DNA from: Sacculina carcini
Taxonomy: Eukaryota > Arthropoda > Thecostraca > Sacculinidae
NCBI GenBank assembly: GCA_916048095.2
Contig: OU696573.1
Coordinates: 5,356,608-5,420,607, forward strand
Reading direction: 5' to 3'
Length of the DNA: 64,000 nucleotides
The position numbers and the translations under genes are program-made. Positions 52,001-63,300 of the stretch are shown one piece after another (position 1 is the stretch's first letter; the number at the start of each line of letters is the position of its first letter). A model generated the notes under the pieces. It saw nothing but the letters and a program-made list of their open reading frames with translations, made no database searches and was not told where the DNA came from.

Positions 52001-54420
52001 TGGAAAGTCCTTATTGTCCTCAATATTTACACATGAATTGTTCCGCACGACGGGCGGGTAAAATGCTACTGGGAACAAAGTAATCTACTGAATTTTACTG
52101 TGTAATTTAATTGGTTTAATTTCAAGTTGCATACGCTTTAGTTGCATAAGTATACGGGTTGTAATATCATGCAATGCCAACTATATGCATATGCTGTTTT
52201 AGCGGAAGCATTAATCTGGAATTATAGAGATGACAGAAAGTTTCATTGTTTTGATAGTGTTAAACTTCTGAATTACTACACGCGAAGGACGGGTGTGAAT
52301 TTGAGCAGTGTTGAGGGATAAAACATCGTTAATAATTAAAACAAGAATTTACAAATTTGAATTTTTCTATTGGTCGTTGTTCATCAATTTTCTTTGTGTT
52401 TGTTTCGTGTTTGAGGTCTGAATTATTCCGCACGACGGGCAGCTTTAAATATTAGGCGGGTTGTGGAAAAACATGTTTTCTAAATTGAAACATAAATTTC
52501 ACATTTAGACTTTTATATTGGCTAAAACTGTCCTATGGGTTTGTTTTTTTCAATTTGCACTAATTTTTTAGGAATTGAATAATAAAGGAATAAAGGATAA
52601 AGGGTTTATAAGGATTAGGGAGAAGGATAAAGGATTATATTTTATGAACTGTTCCGCACGACGGGCGGGCTTAAATGTATCTATAAAGAGTGGGTATAAA
52701 TGATAGCGAGGTATATGATATTTTGCTAGCACTAAATATTCTAGCGATAAAAGTAGAATAGGTCTTAAGCAAATGATGGTGGACAATGATGTGAACCTTG
52801 GAATATATTTTGCGATCTGATGATATATGTATTAGGAATAATACGTAGCAGATTATAGATTGCATAATATCATATCGGCTGTAATATCAAGGGCTGTAAT
52901 ATCGGTGTAATCCAAAAAATAACAACTGTATGAATATGATGCATTAGTGGAAGCATTAACCGGGAATTATGAGATAATATTATGGAAAAAATCATTTATA
53001 TACCAAAAAATGCATTGTTATTTTGTGCTTACATTTCGAAATTATTCCTGACTCGGGCGGGCTCAAGTATGAGGCGGGTTGACTGAATAATATGTCGTCA
53101 ATTATCAGAATAAGAATATGCAAATTCAGAACAGGAATTTTCTATTGGTATAGATTTTACTATTTAGAGTTTTCTATTAGACTGGCTGTTTGCTTTTAAA
53201 TATGTATTACTTTTGTTTTATTAATTGTTCCGCACGACGGGTGGGTTCAAACATTCAATTTTACCGTGTGTAATGAATCCATATACAAAACTCGGGCTTG
53301 ACTTCAAGATCCAGACTCACTAATGTAAATATGACTTAAATGGTGTATAAATATATCGCATTATGCAACAAATGTGAATTTAGCTGCCTTACAGTTTGGT
53401 TCCGATACTATATTGGCGGGTTGAGAGAAAAGTATTGGTGGGCCGCGTGTTTGGGACCCCTGGGGTAGATAATCTCAGTCTTCTGATTACAAATTATGAT
53501 CGAATCAGTATTTTTTGTGATCACAAACTAATAAGTTGAATCACCTCAGACTAGGATGAGTGCGGTCAAGATTGAATGGTTGGGTTGGGTTGGGTAGGTT
53601 TGACTCAGGTTATATTGGGTTTCAATGATAGCGGAAAATATATCAATTTTAGCAATAAGTATTATAGCGGTAAAATTAAAATAGTACTTAAGCAAATGAT
53701 GTTGGGGAATGATGTTAAGTAATAAATATATTTTGGAAACATTCTGACGAAAAGATTTCATCATCTTTCATTGTTTGTTTCGTGTTTGTGTTCTGAATTA
53801 TACCACACGACGGGCAGATTTATATATCAGGCGGTTGAGGGATAATATTTGTCAAAATAAACAAAAATATTCACATTTTGACTTTTCTATTGGTTAAGAT
53901 ATTTATAGGTTACATTTTTTGCTTTTCAATTTGTATTCATTATATTTTATGGATTTAATATGAATTTTATTGCATGAATTGTTCCGCACGACGGTCGGGT
54001 TTAAAAAAGTGTTTTTTAGTTAATTTTTTCAAATGGTTCATTTAATAAAAGGTAATTTAAAAAAAATAAAAATGCTCCGCGGGCAGCAACTATGTACAAT
54101 AGAAGGTTCAATTTCCCCTGTAGAATTAATCCATACACAACACTAATAGATTTGACTTCAAGATCCAGAACGGATCGTGTTCGAGTTCTGAATTATACAG
54201 CACGACGGGCGGGTGTAAAAATGACTAAGGCGGACTGAGGGGAAATATTTTGTCGAAATAAAAATAATTAAACTTATAATTTTCAATTGATTAATATTTT
54301 TATGAGTGTACCCTTTTTCATTTTAAATTTTCCATATTTTTTATGAATTGAGTATGAATTTCATGTTATGAATTGCTCCGATCAACGGGCGGGTTTAATG
54401 CTAGTATTCAATATAGGCTA
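52001..54420. repeat. AT-rich array with ~10 degenerate CCGCACGACGGGCGGG boxes
   Basis: Two alternating box types. A: GAATTGTTCCGCACGACGGG, then CGGGTTTAAA, at about 52034, 52645, 53222, 53977 and 54372. B: CTGAATTATTCCGCACGACG, then GGCAG/GGCGG, TTTAAATATTAGGCGGGTTG, at about 52280, 52421, 53043, 53793 and 54185. Later B-to-A spacing is 180-225 bp; A-to-B spacing varies from 210 to 570. AT-rich text between boxes is also related (TTCTATTGGTTAATATTTTT). A hAT-like terminus reading GGGCCGCGTGTTTGGGACCC, then CTG, lies at 53447-53471. No coding potential. Confidence 0.75.
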
Positions 54421-54440
54421 CATGCGTGATTTTTTATCTA

Positions 54441-54725
54441 ACCTCACAAGGGGCGTTAATGGTTCAAACCCCGGCGGGTAATTCATCTGGGCGATTTCTA
54501 TAATCCCACAGTACCTGTCCACCCAGCTGTAAATGATGGTACCAGATATCAGTCATGTGTTGTGTCATGCATTCTGGGGAGGTGGCCCTCTCTAATACGT
54601 CTTAAGTCCTTGTGGCGTCATAGCGTGGAGAGGGTCGGTACTGCGGTGGCAGCGAGCTGCACGGGACACACCTGTGTTAACACGTTTCGGCTTCTTCCCG
54701 TGTAACTGTTTACATCGAGCTTCTA
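54441..54725 (+). mobile_element. Possible tRNA-derived SINE, copy 1
   Basis: Shares about 230 bp with 63784-64000 (CAATCCCACAG/TAATCCCACAG, GGTACCAGATATCAGTCATG, CATTCTGGGGAGGTGGCCCT, CGGCTTCTTCCCGTGTA). In this copy a B-box-like GGTTCAAACCC stands upstream at 54453-54463; no clear A box is seen. It could instead be the 3' end of a longer element. Confidence 0.55.
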
Positions 54726-55331
54726 ATGCGACATGATATTTGTTAGTTGATCAAATTTAGATGCAGCTTGTCGAAGTTCATATCGAAAATACACATTTCA
54801 AAATCATAATTTCGCGATATTTTATTGCCAACCCTGCATACTGTCGACAGTCGCAAGCAAAAAATGGTTACGTGTGTCAACTATAGCATTATACGAATAT
54901 TCTATAGCGTTTTATTATTCAGAATACGAGGTATAGTTGTGAAATCGCCACATTCCATAAGTCAGCACTACCGAACCTCAGGTGATCACTCAACAAAAAA
55001 TTGCGTTCAAAATTCATAGATATGACACTACTCGCACAGCCAGGTCATGTTCTCGGTATGCGACACGAAAATGAGTCGCCGATCATCACGCTTCATGCAT
55101 GCATTATGCTTCAAGTTAATATCGGCGACCAATCCAGTATGAGTTGTGTTGCACCAGGCGAAATGCTGTCATCACCATCCCCGCAGGCCGTACACCTGTG
55201 CACAGGCAAACATTTAGTGAGTTCACATGAAATATGTTATGAAAGCACATGCTAGCTCATCCATAAGTTGTAAAGGAACCTTGAATGTATGAAGCCGGAC
55301 AAAGATACTGAAACTTACGAATTTGTTATTC
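54726..55331. other. No gene recognised
   Basis: AT-rich DNA with no coding frame of interest. The text around 55205-55240 (GAGTTCACATGAAATA) recurs at about 13440-13455, so old shared repeat sequence is likely. Confidence 0.4.
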
Positions 55332-56187
55332 TTAACACTAGAAGGACCGTAGCCGTAGCCGTCAATGACGGCATACTTGTATTTTCCTGTATTTTCCTGA
55401 CATACAGGCGCGGTCCGTCCACTGCGATACTGGCGCTCTCTGACGGCAAAAAGTGTAACTAACCAACGTAATCTAACCTAAACAACCTAACCTAACCTAA
55501 CAACGAATATACATGTCAAAAATAACACTAGAACAGTGCTTTGAAAAGTTTTGATGAATATATCTTCCTTAAAGTAATGTTTCTATAATAAATATTACTT
55601 GGATACATTTCTTACTGTTTTGCCAGCGGGACAAACATCGAAATAAATAGAAATAATTCAAAAATATAAACAATTGCACACTAGAAGAACCTTACTCATC
55701 TTTGAAAAGTGTTTTGTCGGAACGCACTTTTTGAATTAGTACATTGAAAAACATCGGAATCCCAGTACAAAAAATCCAGCTAAACCAGCATATTTCTGGT
55801 TCGAAGTGAAACAATGAATGTCCAAGGTTTTATTAACACTCCAATTAAATCAATAAACATATATTTCTATTTTCCAGACTGTCTAAAACACGTCAGAGCA
55901 TTAGAAATCATGTTTAAAAAAGTCTTAACGATCATATCAAAACCACAAGAACAATCTAGGCTACTTTGCGGCTCGAAACTCACTCAATTCTAAGCAAAGC
56001 GCAGCGAAATTGAAGCGTTGCACTCATTATCTGCAATGACGGCTCACAAACCTTTTCTTGCCGCAATCGACAATCGACCATCATTTTTGGAAAACAATTG
56101 TCTATGAAGTAGTCCTTAATTGGCAGCCGTCAATTGACGGCACCGATCCTTCTACTTAGTGCAATTTTTCGGTTCTTCTAGTGTTAA
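55332..56187. mobile_element. TTAA-flanked non-autonomous element (0.86 kb)
   Basis: TTAA plus the inverted termini CACTAGAAGGACCG at 55332 and, inward from 56187, TTAACACTAGAAGAACCG. Subterminal GTCAATGACGG / GTCAATTGACGG strings repeat at both ends. TTAA targets with short inverted ends are characteristic of piggyBac-superfamily elements. There is no transposase. Confidence 0.8.
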
Positions 56188-56535
56188 ATATTACTCAGCA
56201 TGCTTACTTTAATTATATCGTTAGATAGAACATACCAAGATCTTTCAAATGGTGGTCGTTAGATGGACATAACCGTTATAATAAGCAAATTTACAGTACA
56301 AGCGTGCATTAAAAATAATTGGAATTTTCAAATTTAATTTAAGACTCTTAAATTCCCTTCGATTTTAATTGTATTAACACCATTGGATTCAGCGTTGTAT
56401 AATTCACTAGACAACGTAAATCACGAATCAGTTTAGAAAACAGTCGCTAAGAAAAATAAGTATTAATTGACAGCTGTCAATTGACGGCTCCGGTCCTTCT
56501 AGGTAGTTCAATTTTCCTGTCCTTCTAGTGTTTAA
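56188..56535. mobile_element. Second end of the same TTAA family
   Basis: Ends GTCAATTGACGGCTCCGGTC, then CTTCTAGGTAGTTCAATTT, CCTGTCCTTCTAGTGT and TTAA (56532-56535), a diverged repeat of the 56130-56187 terminus. Either a larger element spans 55332-56535 with a duplicated right end, or a partial second copy sits beside the first. Confidence 0.6.
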
Positions 56536-56539
56536 TGAA

Positions 56540-57808
56540 GGTTGTATGAAATACATTGACTACAACTTGCCGAGTAACAACACTTGACTGTTGCAGGTTG
56601 TTGCAGGTAGATACGAGTGATTTTTCTGGCCGGCCTTAGGCATAGGCAAACTAGGCGACCGCCTAGGAACTGGGATTGGTGAGGGCCTCGGACAAGACTT
56701 GCGCAGGAATTTAGAGCTTCGTATAATACTGACTATTACTTTTGCATCGGAAACTAACGTTGTATTCAATTTTGATGAAGCGGAACTCCCCTGCAAACTA
56801 CAGCCTACCAAAATAATGGCGTCCAGAGGAGGGTTCCGCGCAGCTTATTACTTTTCTGGGTTATGATAAATCTTAAATCGGTAGAATAGTTTGTGAAAGA
56901 TCAACGTAAATATTAAGCGGGAAATGGATGAGTTTTGTGACTAATGTAGAATTTTTGTGGAAGATATGCATTTCACAATATAAAAGCTTGGTAACCAATG
57001 CTGCAGGGCACATCTTCAAATAGCGAAAATCTTCAGATAGCGGATTTTCCCGGTCCCTTTGAGTCCGCTATTTGGAGGGACGATTGTAATTCGTAACCAA
57101 TACACACACAATCATACTCAAACTTTTACACACGACGCCTGGTTTTATGTGTGTGATGTGATTGATTGGGTGTGTATGTGTGTGTGCGTGTGTATTAGCC
57201 GAGTTGTAGTCACAGGAAAGGAGTCATACACATTTATCCCCCTCCAGTGTATTATGAGTTTCTTTTTAATTATTTAAGCATGAACTGATAGACTATGTTC
57301 ATGAGCAATTCATTTCATTTTCCATTATTATATTGTTGCGTACATTTTTTATTTGTGTTGTTGTCTGTATGGAGAACATACAACTTGAAGAAACGATTAT
57401 AGATTACCAGACTAGCGTGCGGGGGCATTGCCGCCCCCCGTGCGCCCACAAGAAAACACATATCTCCCAGCAAGACCGAACACACCGATTCCCCGCACAC
57501 ACCGCCGCATCCCAACACGACACTTGATCACGGCCGCGCCGTACCTAGAATAGTCAGCGATGTGCTAATACATACACACACACTCGCACACAAACATACA
57601 CAGTTTTTGGTTTTCACTTCCACTATACATAATCACACATCTTATTTGTGTTGCTTACTCTGGTTGGTGCGGATTTATGACACAAATTGTAAGTTTTCTG
57701 TGGTCATTTTGTGTGTGTGGATGTTTTTCTGTCTCTCGCTTCTCGTGTGTATGTGCATTTGTATTTGTGTTTGTGTATGTGTGCGTGTGTGATGTGGTTT
57801 ATGAACAG
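56540..57808. other. Intron 3 end of the host gene; no further gene seen
   Basis: Mixed AT-rich DNA. An inverted pair ATAGCGGATTTT / GTCCGCTATTTG brackets 57038-57072. TG-rich stretches lie at 57160-57195 and 57705-57790; the latter forms the tract before exon 4. The open frame overlapping 57677-58120 extends exon 4 artificially on both sides. Confidence 0.45.
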
Positions 57809-57984
57809 TCCACGGGTGGAAGCACGAACGACGACGACGAGAGTGGTCAATGTGCTAGCGGCGGTGGAGTCGCTTCTGCGGCCGATATGGTGGCTATATC
57901 TCTGGGAGCGGCGCGCGCTCTCGACGGCGACTCGACGGCCGTCATTGAGCCTACTTTTCACTGCGGTTCGCTGCGTAACAAAAG
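57809..57984 (+). CDS. Unidentified host gene, exon 4 (candidate)
   Basis: Acceptor TTTATGAACAG|TCC after a GT/T-rich tract and donor AACAAAAG|GTCGGC. Reads STGGSTNDDDESGQCASGGG, ADMVAISLGAARALDGDSTA, VIEPTFHCGSLRNKR. It starts in phase 0 exactly as exon 3 requires, and the join gives MPSTE-STGGSTNDDDES, a plausible acidic/Ser continuation. It has the same high GC and CpG as exons 1-3, unlike the AT-rich flanks. It ends in phase 2, so more exons should follow beyond this point or the window. Confidence 0.6.
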
Positions 57985-58286
57985 GTCGGCTGTGGTGTAT
58001 GTGTGTCTGTGTGTGTGCGTGTACGTTAGACCTGTTCAAAAAACAATTGTTTTCTATTTCTATACCCCCTGCCCGGTTTCCCATGCTTTTTTACCTGAAA
58101 AGGCAGAAAATCACAACTAGTTTAGTCTAAAATATCCCTATACCCTGCCGCATTGGACTTGCACCGCGCAGTTGTTTCACTTATAACTTGTGTTACAATT
58201 GCAATTGGAGGACAAATTGGGTATCAAATTGAAGTATTTGTGCCTGCAAAAATATCGTAGTTTTACTCAAGAAAAATCTCATCATA
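57985..58286. other. Intron after exon 4; nothing recognised
   Basis: AT-rich, no frame. No acceptor paired with a convincing coding segment was found before piggyBac-2. Confidence 0.4.
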
Positions 58287-58770
58287 TTAACCCATTAGCC
58301 GGCAGTGATCTAAAAATTGATCACCAATTTCAACTATTTTTTTCTCAGAATTGTTTTTGATATGATGAATATAATTTATTTGTTATAATATTTGGACCTT
58401 GTACTTATGATATTTTATTTTAAATAATTACTTTGAAGTTTCTAACTTGTCCTAATAGAGCATTGAAGTAGACCATTTTTTCCATTTTTCGGTGGTTATC
58501 TTTGTTGACCCACAGCATAGAAACACGACCTCGAGTAGAAAAATGATTGGTTTTAATAATATATCTATTACCTCATGCTGCTTCACAACAAATTTCAATG
58601 CTCTAATAATTATAACTTCTGTATAGGAGCGATTTACATTCAGTGATCTAAAACTAGATCACTTCCGGTTTACGCTTATAATGGCACCAACTCAATGTTT
58701 TAGAGGAAATAGGTTCACCGCACGAAATTTAACACAAAAATAAGAATAACTAGTCTAATGATGAAAATAT

Positions 58771-58990
58771 GCGTTCTTGTTGGTTTTTTTCAAGAATTTC
58801 GCGTAGCCGCGGTGCCAAGGGGGGACTTGGATGGGCTGAAATTCCCCAAAATATGCCAACCCCCTTGAGCACACCAAAAATCCTGACCATGACCATTTCG
58901 AGAGTAGTTATTCATGTTTCCGAAAGCACCCGCATCTTTTTCCTTAGCCCCTCTCAGTCCACTACCGAAAAAGTCCTAGCGCCGTCACTG
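58771..58990. repeat. MITE-like block inside piggyBac-2 (also 45385-45604)
   Basis: Ends CAGTGACGGCGCTAGG (minus strand, from 58990) and CCTTGGCACCGCGGCT at the other side, roughly inverted. The same block sits at the same place in piggyBac-1, so it entered their common ancestor. A diverged relative occurs at 14493. Confidence 0.6.
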
Positions 58991-60296
58991 CCTTCGAGTA
59001 TATACAATAGTTTCAATCCAAGTCCAGATGGTCCGTATCGGAACACGAAATGGACTTTTTCGAGCTGTCTGTCGGTAATTATTTATGTCGTATGATAGGT
59101 ATTGGAATACTGCCTGCACAGCGTAGTGTTTGCACACTTTCCGTAGTAGGACAGCGGGCTCGACTTGCAACCGGGTCCCTGACATTGACGTTGCTGTTCA
59201 CGCACGAGGCGAATATGGCCGAGGCCGTCGAAGCTGGAGTCCAGCAGAGGCTGCGCTGCCAGTCCAACGCGATAAGTGATCTGGGCCCGTGAGATGATTG
59301 AATCCTTGCCATTGGTGATCTTCATATACGAGACCGCCACCTCGCGCGTGAAGTGAGGCCCGAAACATCTTCCGGCTTCTCAACCATGGTTCTTGTGGAT
59401 TAACCAGGCATTCACCAAGGTCATCTGGATTGCCCCCATCAGAAGAGATAAGTTTTTTTTTCTTCGATCTCAATCACAAAGTGTGCCACCATCCAATCAT
59501 GGTGGTCCACGACCGCATGTTACTGTTGTACTTGGAGACGAAGCGGAGCATGTCGACCTCCACGGAGCTAAGGACGTTTGGATAAGGATATATGCACCCC
59601 AGGTATATTTGGTCCTGCTTCAGTCCGGCTCTCTTTCACTTCCCCAACTAACCTGATCATGCATAAGCTAACATAGAGAAAAGAGACCCGGGACTGAAGC
59701 GGGACCAAACGAACCTGGGACATAACAGCATATTTGCCGACCTTCACCTTCTTCTCGGCGCGGCTGTACCGCAACGCCTTCACTGTAGGGCGTGATTTGG
59801 AGTGGTTCGTCGCCATGTATACAAAGCTGCTGTCGTTCCACTTGACAAAAATAATATGGTTCTTCTGGTTGAATTTCTGCTCCAAAGAGTCCCAAACCTT
59901 CATCTCCTTGTCCGACTTGAACAGATCCTTCTTGGGTCAATTGAAGAAGATGGTTCCTAGCGCACTGAATCTCATTTTGGTCAACGAGACAAGAAGTGAT
60001 AGAGAGGCGGACAATTTGTCGAAGGAGAGCTCCTTCCCGTTAGAGATGTCGACCAGGGAGATGTGACTGAGTACTACTCGAGACCCCATCGGGCTCCCTG
60101 CTGAGTGACCCTGCTCCTTGTACTGATACAAGGATGGAGCGTAGATGTTTCCGTCGGAGGCGCACAATAACCATAACTTGTATCCGAATCGAATGGGTTT
60201 TCCTCGAATGAACAGCTTCAGGTCGTGATGACCGTAATACTTTATGATCATCTTATCGATTGAGAGTGTTGGAAACCCCCCCAATGGCAACATCAA
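58985..60296 (-). pseudogene. piggyBac-2 transposase remnant
   Basis: DDE transposase in broken frames: FPTLSIDKMIIKYYGHHDLK, FGYKLWLLCASDGNIYAPSL, GKELSFDKLSASLSLLVSLT, FVKWNDSSFVYMATNHSKSR, VSYMKITNGK, then the Cys-rich CQGPGCKSSPLSYYGKCANT, TLCRQYSNTYH. All three catalytic Asp positions (SID, SFD, WND) are retained. At least three frameshifts are present; the N-terminal region upstream of 60300 is not recognisable. Confidence 0.85.
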
Positions 60297-60620
60297 CTTG
60301 GAAGAATATCAGCCTCAACCTCATCGACATCAAGGCCAAGGTCGTCCAGGAAGGCCACAGCCTCATTCATAGTTAGATCACAGCGTGCAGACAGTCTATT
60401 GAAAAATATAAGACATTTGAAAAACACCCACTATACGCAGTGTACCCTACGGCGCTCTCCGACAGTGATCTATTTTTAGATCACCCTTAAAATCCTAGAA
60501 AATATTGTATAACATTTTGTTTTCGTATTTCACCATGTATAATGGACCTAATTATACAAAAAATAACTAATTTCAATCAGCCAACTTCATTAATTTTATG
60601 GTCGCCGGTTAATGGGTTAA

Positions 60621-60960
60621 GCAAAAGATAAAATTGTAATAAAGAATAACGATTTTCCGAAGATACATGCATAAACTAAGAATAAACTAAGAAGCTTATC
60701 ATTTTTATATGTAGGTATATCGCAGTGGAATGAATTGGAGAAAAACAGAAACAAACTCCAACGTTACTGTCCAGTTACAAGAAAAACTTGAAAAACAATA
60801 CATTCAATCTTACTCTGAATAATCTAACCGATGAAAAATAAAGGACATTCGAGTGCGATGAGTCGTCATTGTGCTAACTGTGTGTGTGTGTGTGCGTTTT
60901 TTTGTGGCACAAACAAATATATTTACAAATGCGTACACATATTCACAATACTACTATATA
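60621..60960. other. AT-rich spacer with (TG)n; no gene seen
   Basis: No coding frame with features. A TG run lies at 60881-60894. Confidence 0.4.
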
Positions 60961-61720
60961 ACAATGGAGGAGGCGTTGCCACGAATGACGGCCAGGCTTA
61001 TTCGCTGCCGAAGCCAGGTCGTTTCTCGCGGCTCCCCTGAACGATCGCTGATTCTGCCGCCCAGGAGTTTCGCGAAGTCGTCCAGGGATGCCCCCATCAC
61101 GCCGGTGGTCTCGATGGCCAGCGGCACGAAATCGTACCGCTGGCACAGTTTCGAGTAGCGCCGCCTCTTTCGGACTTCCGCCGCCTGCGCTGGTGCCCCG
61201 GGAGTGACCGCGCCGCCCAGCAGATGTGTGCTGCAGAACGTGTTGACGCAGGTCACATCCCAGAGCAGCGACTTGCCGTGCCGCACCGGGAACACGGTGA
61301 TTCCGTCCGGTCGGCGGCCGTCGCCGCGGTCCAGGCCTCTTGGCTCCAGCACCGCGGCGGCCGTCGCCGCGGTCCAGGCCTCTTGGCTCCAGCACCGCGG
61401 CGGCCGTCGCCGCGGTCCAGGCCTCTTGGCTCCAGCACCGCGGCGATTCCTGCCGACGCCAAACTGCGGCGAATGATGTTGTTCAGCGCCGTGTGGCGTG
61501 GCTGGCGGCCGGCATTGCGACTGCAGGAGAGGCTATGGTGGCCCCACCTGTCAGTTGTGGCACCGCAGCGACACCTGTGCGGCTCTTGCACTGCGGCACC
61601 AAGTCGCAACGCCACGCCGACTCGGACGGCTTCGTCTGGCAGCAGCAAGCCGAGGCTGGCGACAGGCAGCGCTGACAGCCAAGCGCCACTGTGAGGAGCG
61701 GCCGCGGCCAGTGTGTGTGC
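60961..61720 (-). pseudogene. LINE-type C-terminal fragment (possible PD-(D/E)xK-like domain), triplicated segment
   Basis: Minus strand reads APHSGAWLSALPVASLGLLL, DEAVRVGVALRLGAAVQEPH, then CRCGATTDRWGHHSLSCSRNAGRQPRHTAL given as motif CxC-x10-HxLxC; then LEPRGLDRGDGRRPDGITVF, GKSLLWDVTCVNTF, KRRRYSKLCQRYDFVPLAIE and TTGVMGASLDDFAKLLGGRI. This block is widespread at the C-terminus of invertebrate RT-bearing elements; the E..RPDG..WDVT pattern resembles a PD-(D/E)xK nuclease, which I infer. A 43-bp tandem triplication shifts the frame. GC-rich compared with its surroundings. Confidence 0.65.
61318..61446. repeat. 43-bp tandem repeat, three copies
   Basis: The unit starts CCGTCGCCGCGGTCCAGGCC and ends GCACCGCGGCGG, with copies at 61318, 61361 and 61404, practically identical. 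43 is not a multiple of three, so each extra copy shifts the reading frame. Confidence 0.95.
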
Positions 61721-63077
61721 GTGTATTTGGTGTGTATGAGTGTGAGAATGTGATTGTGTGCATGCGATATTTCTCACTGTTTAGATGAGTAAATTAGTTC
61801 GCGTGAATATGATTATATATGCACATGTATATATTGCATCGTATTTGCAATTTTATTGGACCCAGGCAAGATCAGCTATTTAGCTTCAATTGCCTATCCA
61901 GTTTTTGTTTAATGACACATTCTTGTCTGTTGAATTGAACGCCGGAAAAATACATGAATGAATGAATGAATTAAAATATGACTATGCATAAATATAATAT
62001 ATAATATATGATAAATATGACATATATTATTATAATTCTAGTTACGACAATTGTAATTTTGCTTAAACAGCAGTATGCCTTTTCCCCATCCATTTCCGGC
62101 GTTTGAAGCAAATTTAACGTCTGATCGGCCCAAGCAATATACCGAAAGAAACTCAACGGTTCCCTCACTTCCATCTGTACAACAAACTATGACCAGCTGA
62201 GCACACATAAGCTCTTCTAACTCTATCGAACCAGTTAAGCACGAACCCCGCATGAGATGCTGTCTATTGATGGCAGCCCCAGTAGCTTACCTTCAAGATG
62301 TGCAAGTGGTCCTTAGACAAGCAATGCCAAATTTTCATATGAAACCGTTCAGTCTCCCTTGACACCTCTCAACATCTTGGTATCCCAGTGAAGAGCAGTA
62401 TACTTGAGAGATTCCTTGATATATTATTCCATGTAGTCTTGACTGATATGATACCTCATCAGCATTCTGCTCCGTCTTTTTTCAACTTGAAATGAATAAA
62501 TAATCAAGGTCGGCTCCTCCAACTTTTAAAGTAGCAGATACTATCGCGTCACCTTTTTGTGTGTCAATCCAAGACGATCAGCGGTATTGATACATACATT
62601 GCAGCGGTATTGCATACATACATACACACATAGTACGAGCATAATATTCGTATATATGATAATAAATATACATATACATATACATATACAAAATATACAT
62701 AATATTCGTATATCTGCATGTTACATGACTCTTTTGAGGAGTGTGAGAGTCACATTATCTTGATATCCTCGATTCGGCAATATCAGTGATTTTCTGTGCG
62801 GCAACTGAAGAACTAATAACATTTTAACATTGGACTGCTTATGTTCATTGCTTGCTCTTCTCTATGACGTAGTCTGACAGTCCTCTCAACTTGTTGCATG
62901 TACCGTAATTCAAAAACCTTGTCATGGCTAGACTTACGGACTTACCTTTCTGTCTTCTGGTTTTGGTAAAGCTTGATATTCTCGTCTTTTTTCTCACTTG
63001 AGAGTAGCCTGCTCCTCAGAATTTCCATAATGACGTCTGGAGCTCCTATGTCAAACAGTATATCCAATAATTATTAC
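61721..63077. other. No gene recognised; AT-rich with microsatellites
   Basis: Tandem TA/ATAT-rich stretch at 61980-62040, CATA repeats at 62590-62700, and a GAATGAATGAATGA run at 61956-61970. No frame with domain features. Confidence 0.45.
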
Positions 63078-63300
63078 TAGGGCTGCCAAAAGTTAATAAA
63101 GTTACTTTTTTACCTAAAGGTCACTTTTTAATAAGCTACCTAAAACTGCGTGAAAAAGTTGTGTACGAAAATTATTTAAAAGTTATTAGGTTACCAAAAG
63201 TTACTTTTTCATCGTTAGGTTACTTTTTTTGCTTTTCGGTTACTTTTTTATCGTCAGGTTACCTTTTGTTATTTTTTTGTTAGGTAATTTTACCACGAAG
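63078..63300 (+). mobile_element. Terminal region of the AAGTAACCT family (relative of 26467-27568)
   Basis: Begins TAGGGCTGCCAAAAGTTAAT, then AAAGTTACTTTTTTACC, AAAGGTCACTTTTTAATAAG; the same order as the minus strand from 27568. It continues with five AAGTTACTTTTT/GGTTACTTTTTT repeats to about 63290. The opposite terminus is not visible before 64000. Confidence 0.7.

Larger units (their letters stand above)
58287..60620 (-). mobile_element. piggyBac-2: piggyBac copy with TTAA and inverted termini (2.3 kb)
   Basis: TTAACCCATTAGCCGGC at 58287 and, inward from 60620, TTAACCCATTAACCGGC: TTAA target plus 13-bp inverted ends with one mismatch. Subterminal palindromes GTGATCTAAAAATTGATCAC (58304), GTGATCTAAAACTAGATCAC (58642) and GTGATCTATTTTTAGATCAC (60468) occur near both ends. 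Transposase remnants read on the minus strand (60296-58985), and a small MITE-like block sits at 58771-58990. Shorter than autonomous piggyBacs because the transposase N-terminus is missing. Confidence 0.9.

Noticed and set aside
45959-53471. One 7.5-kb hAT element bounded by CAGGGGTTCCC at 45959 and GGGACCCCTG at 53471
   Set aside because: Copia and BEL sequences lie between, the two ends differ, and no matching 8-bp duplication is present.
60960-61720. CpG-island promoter of a host gene
   Set aside because: The minus strand reads a known retroelement C-terminal block, which explains the GC content.
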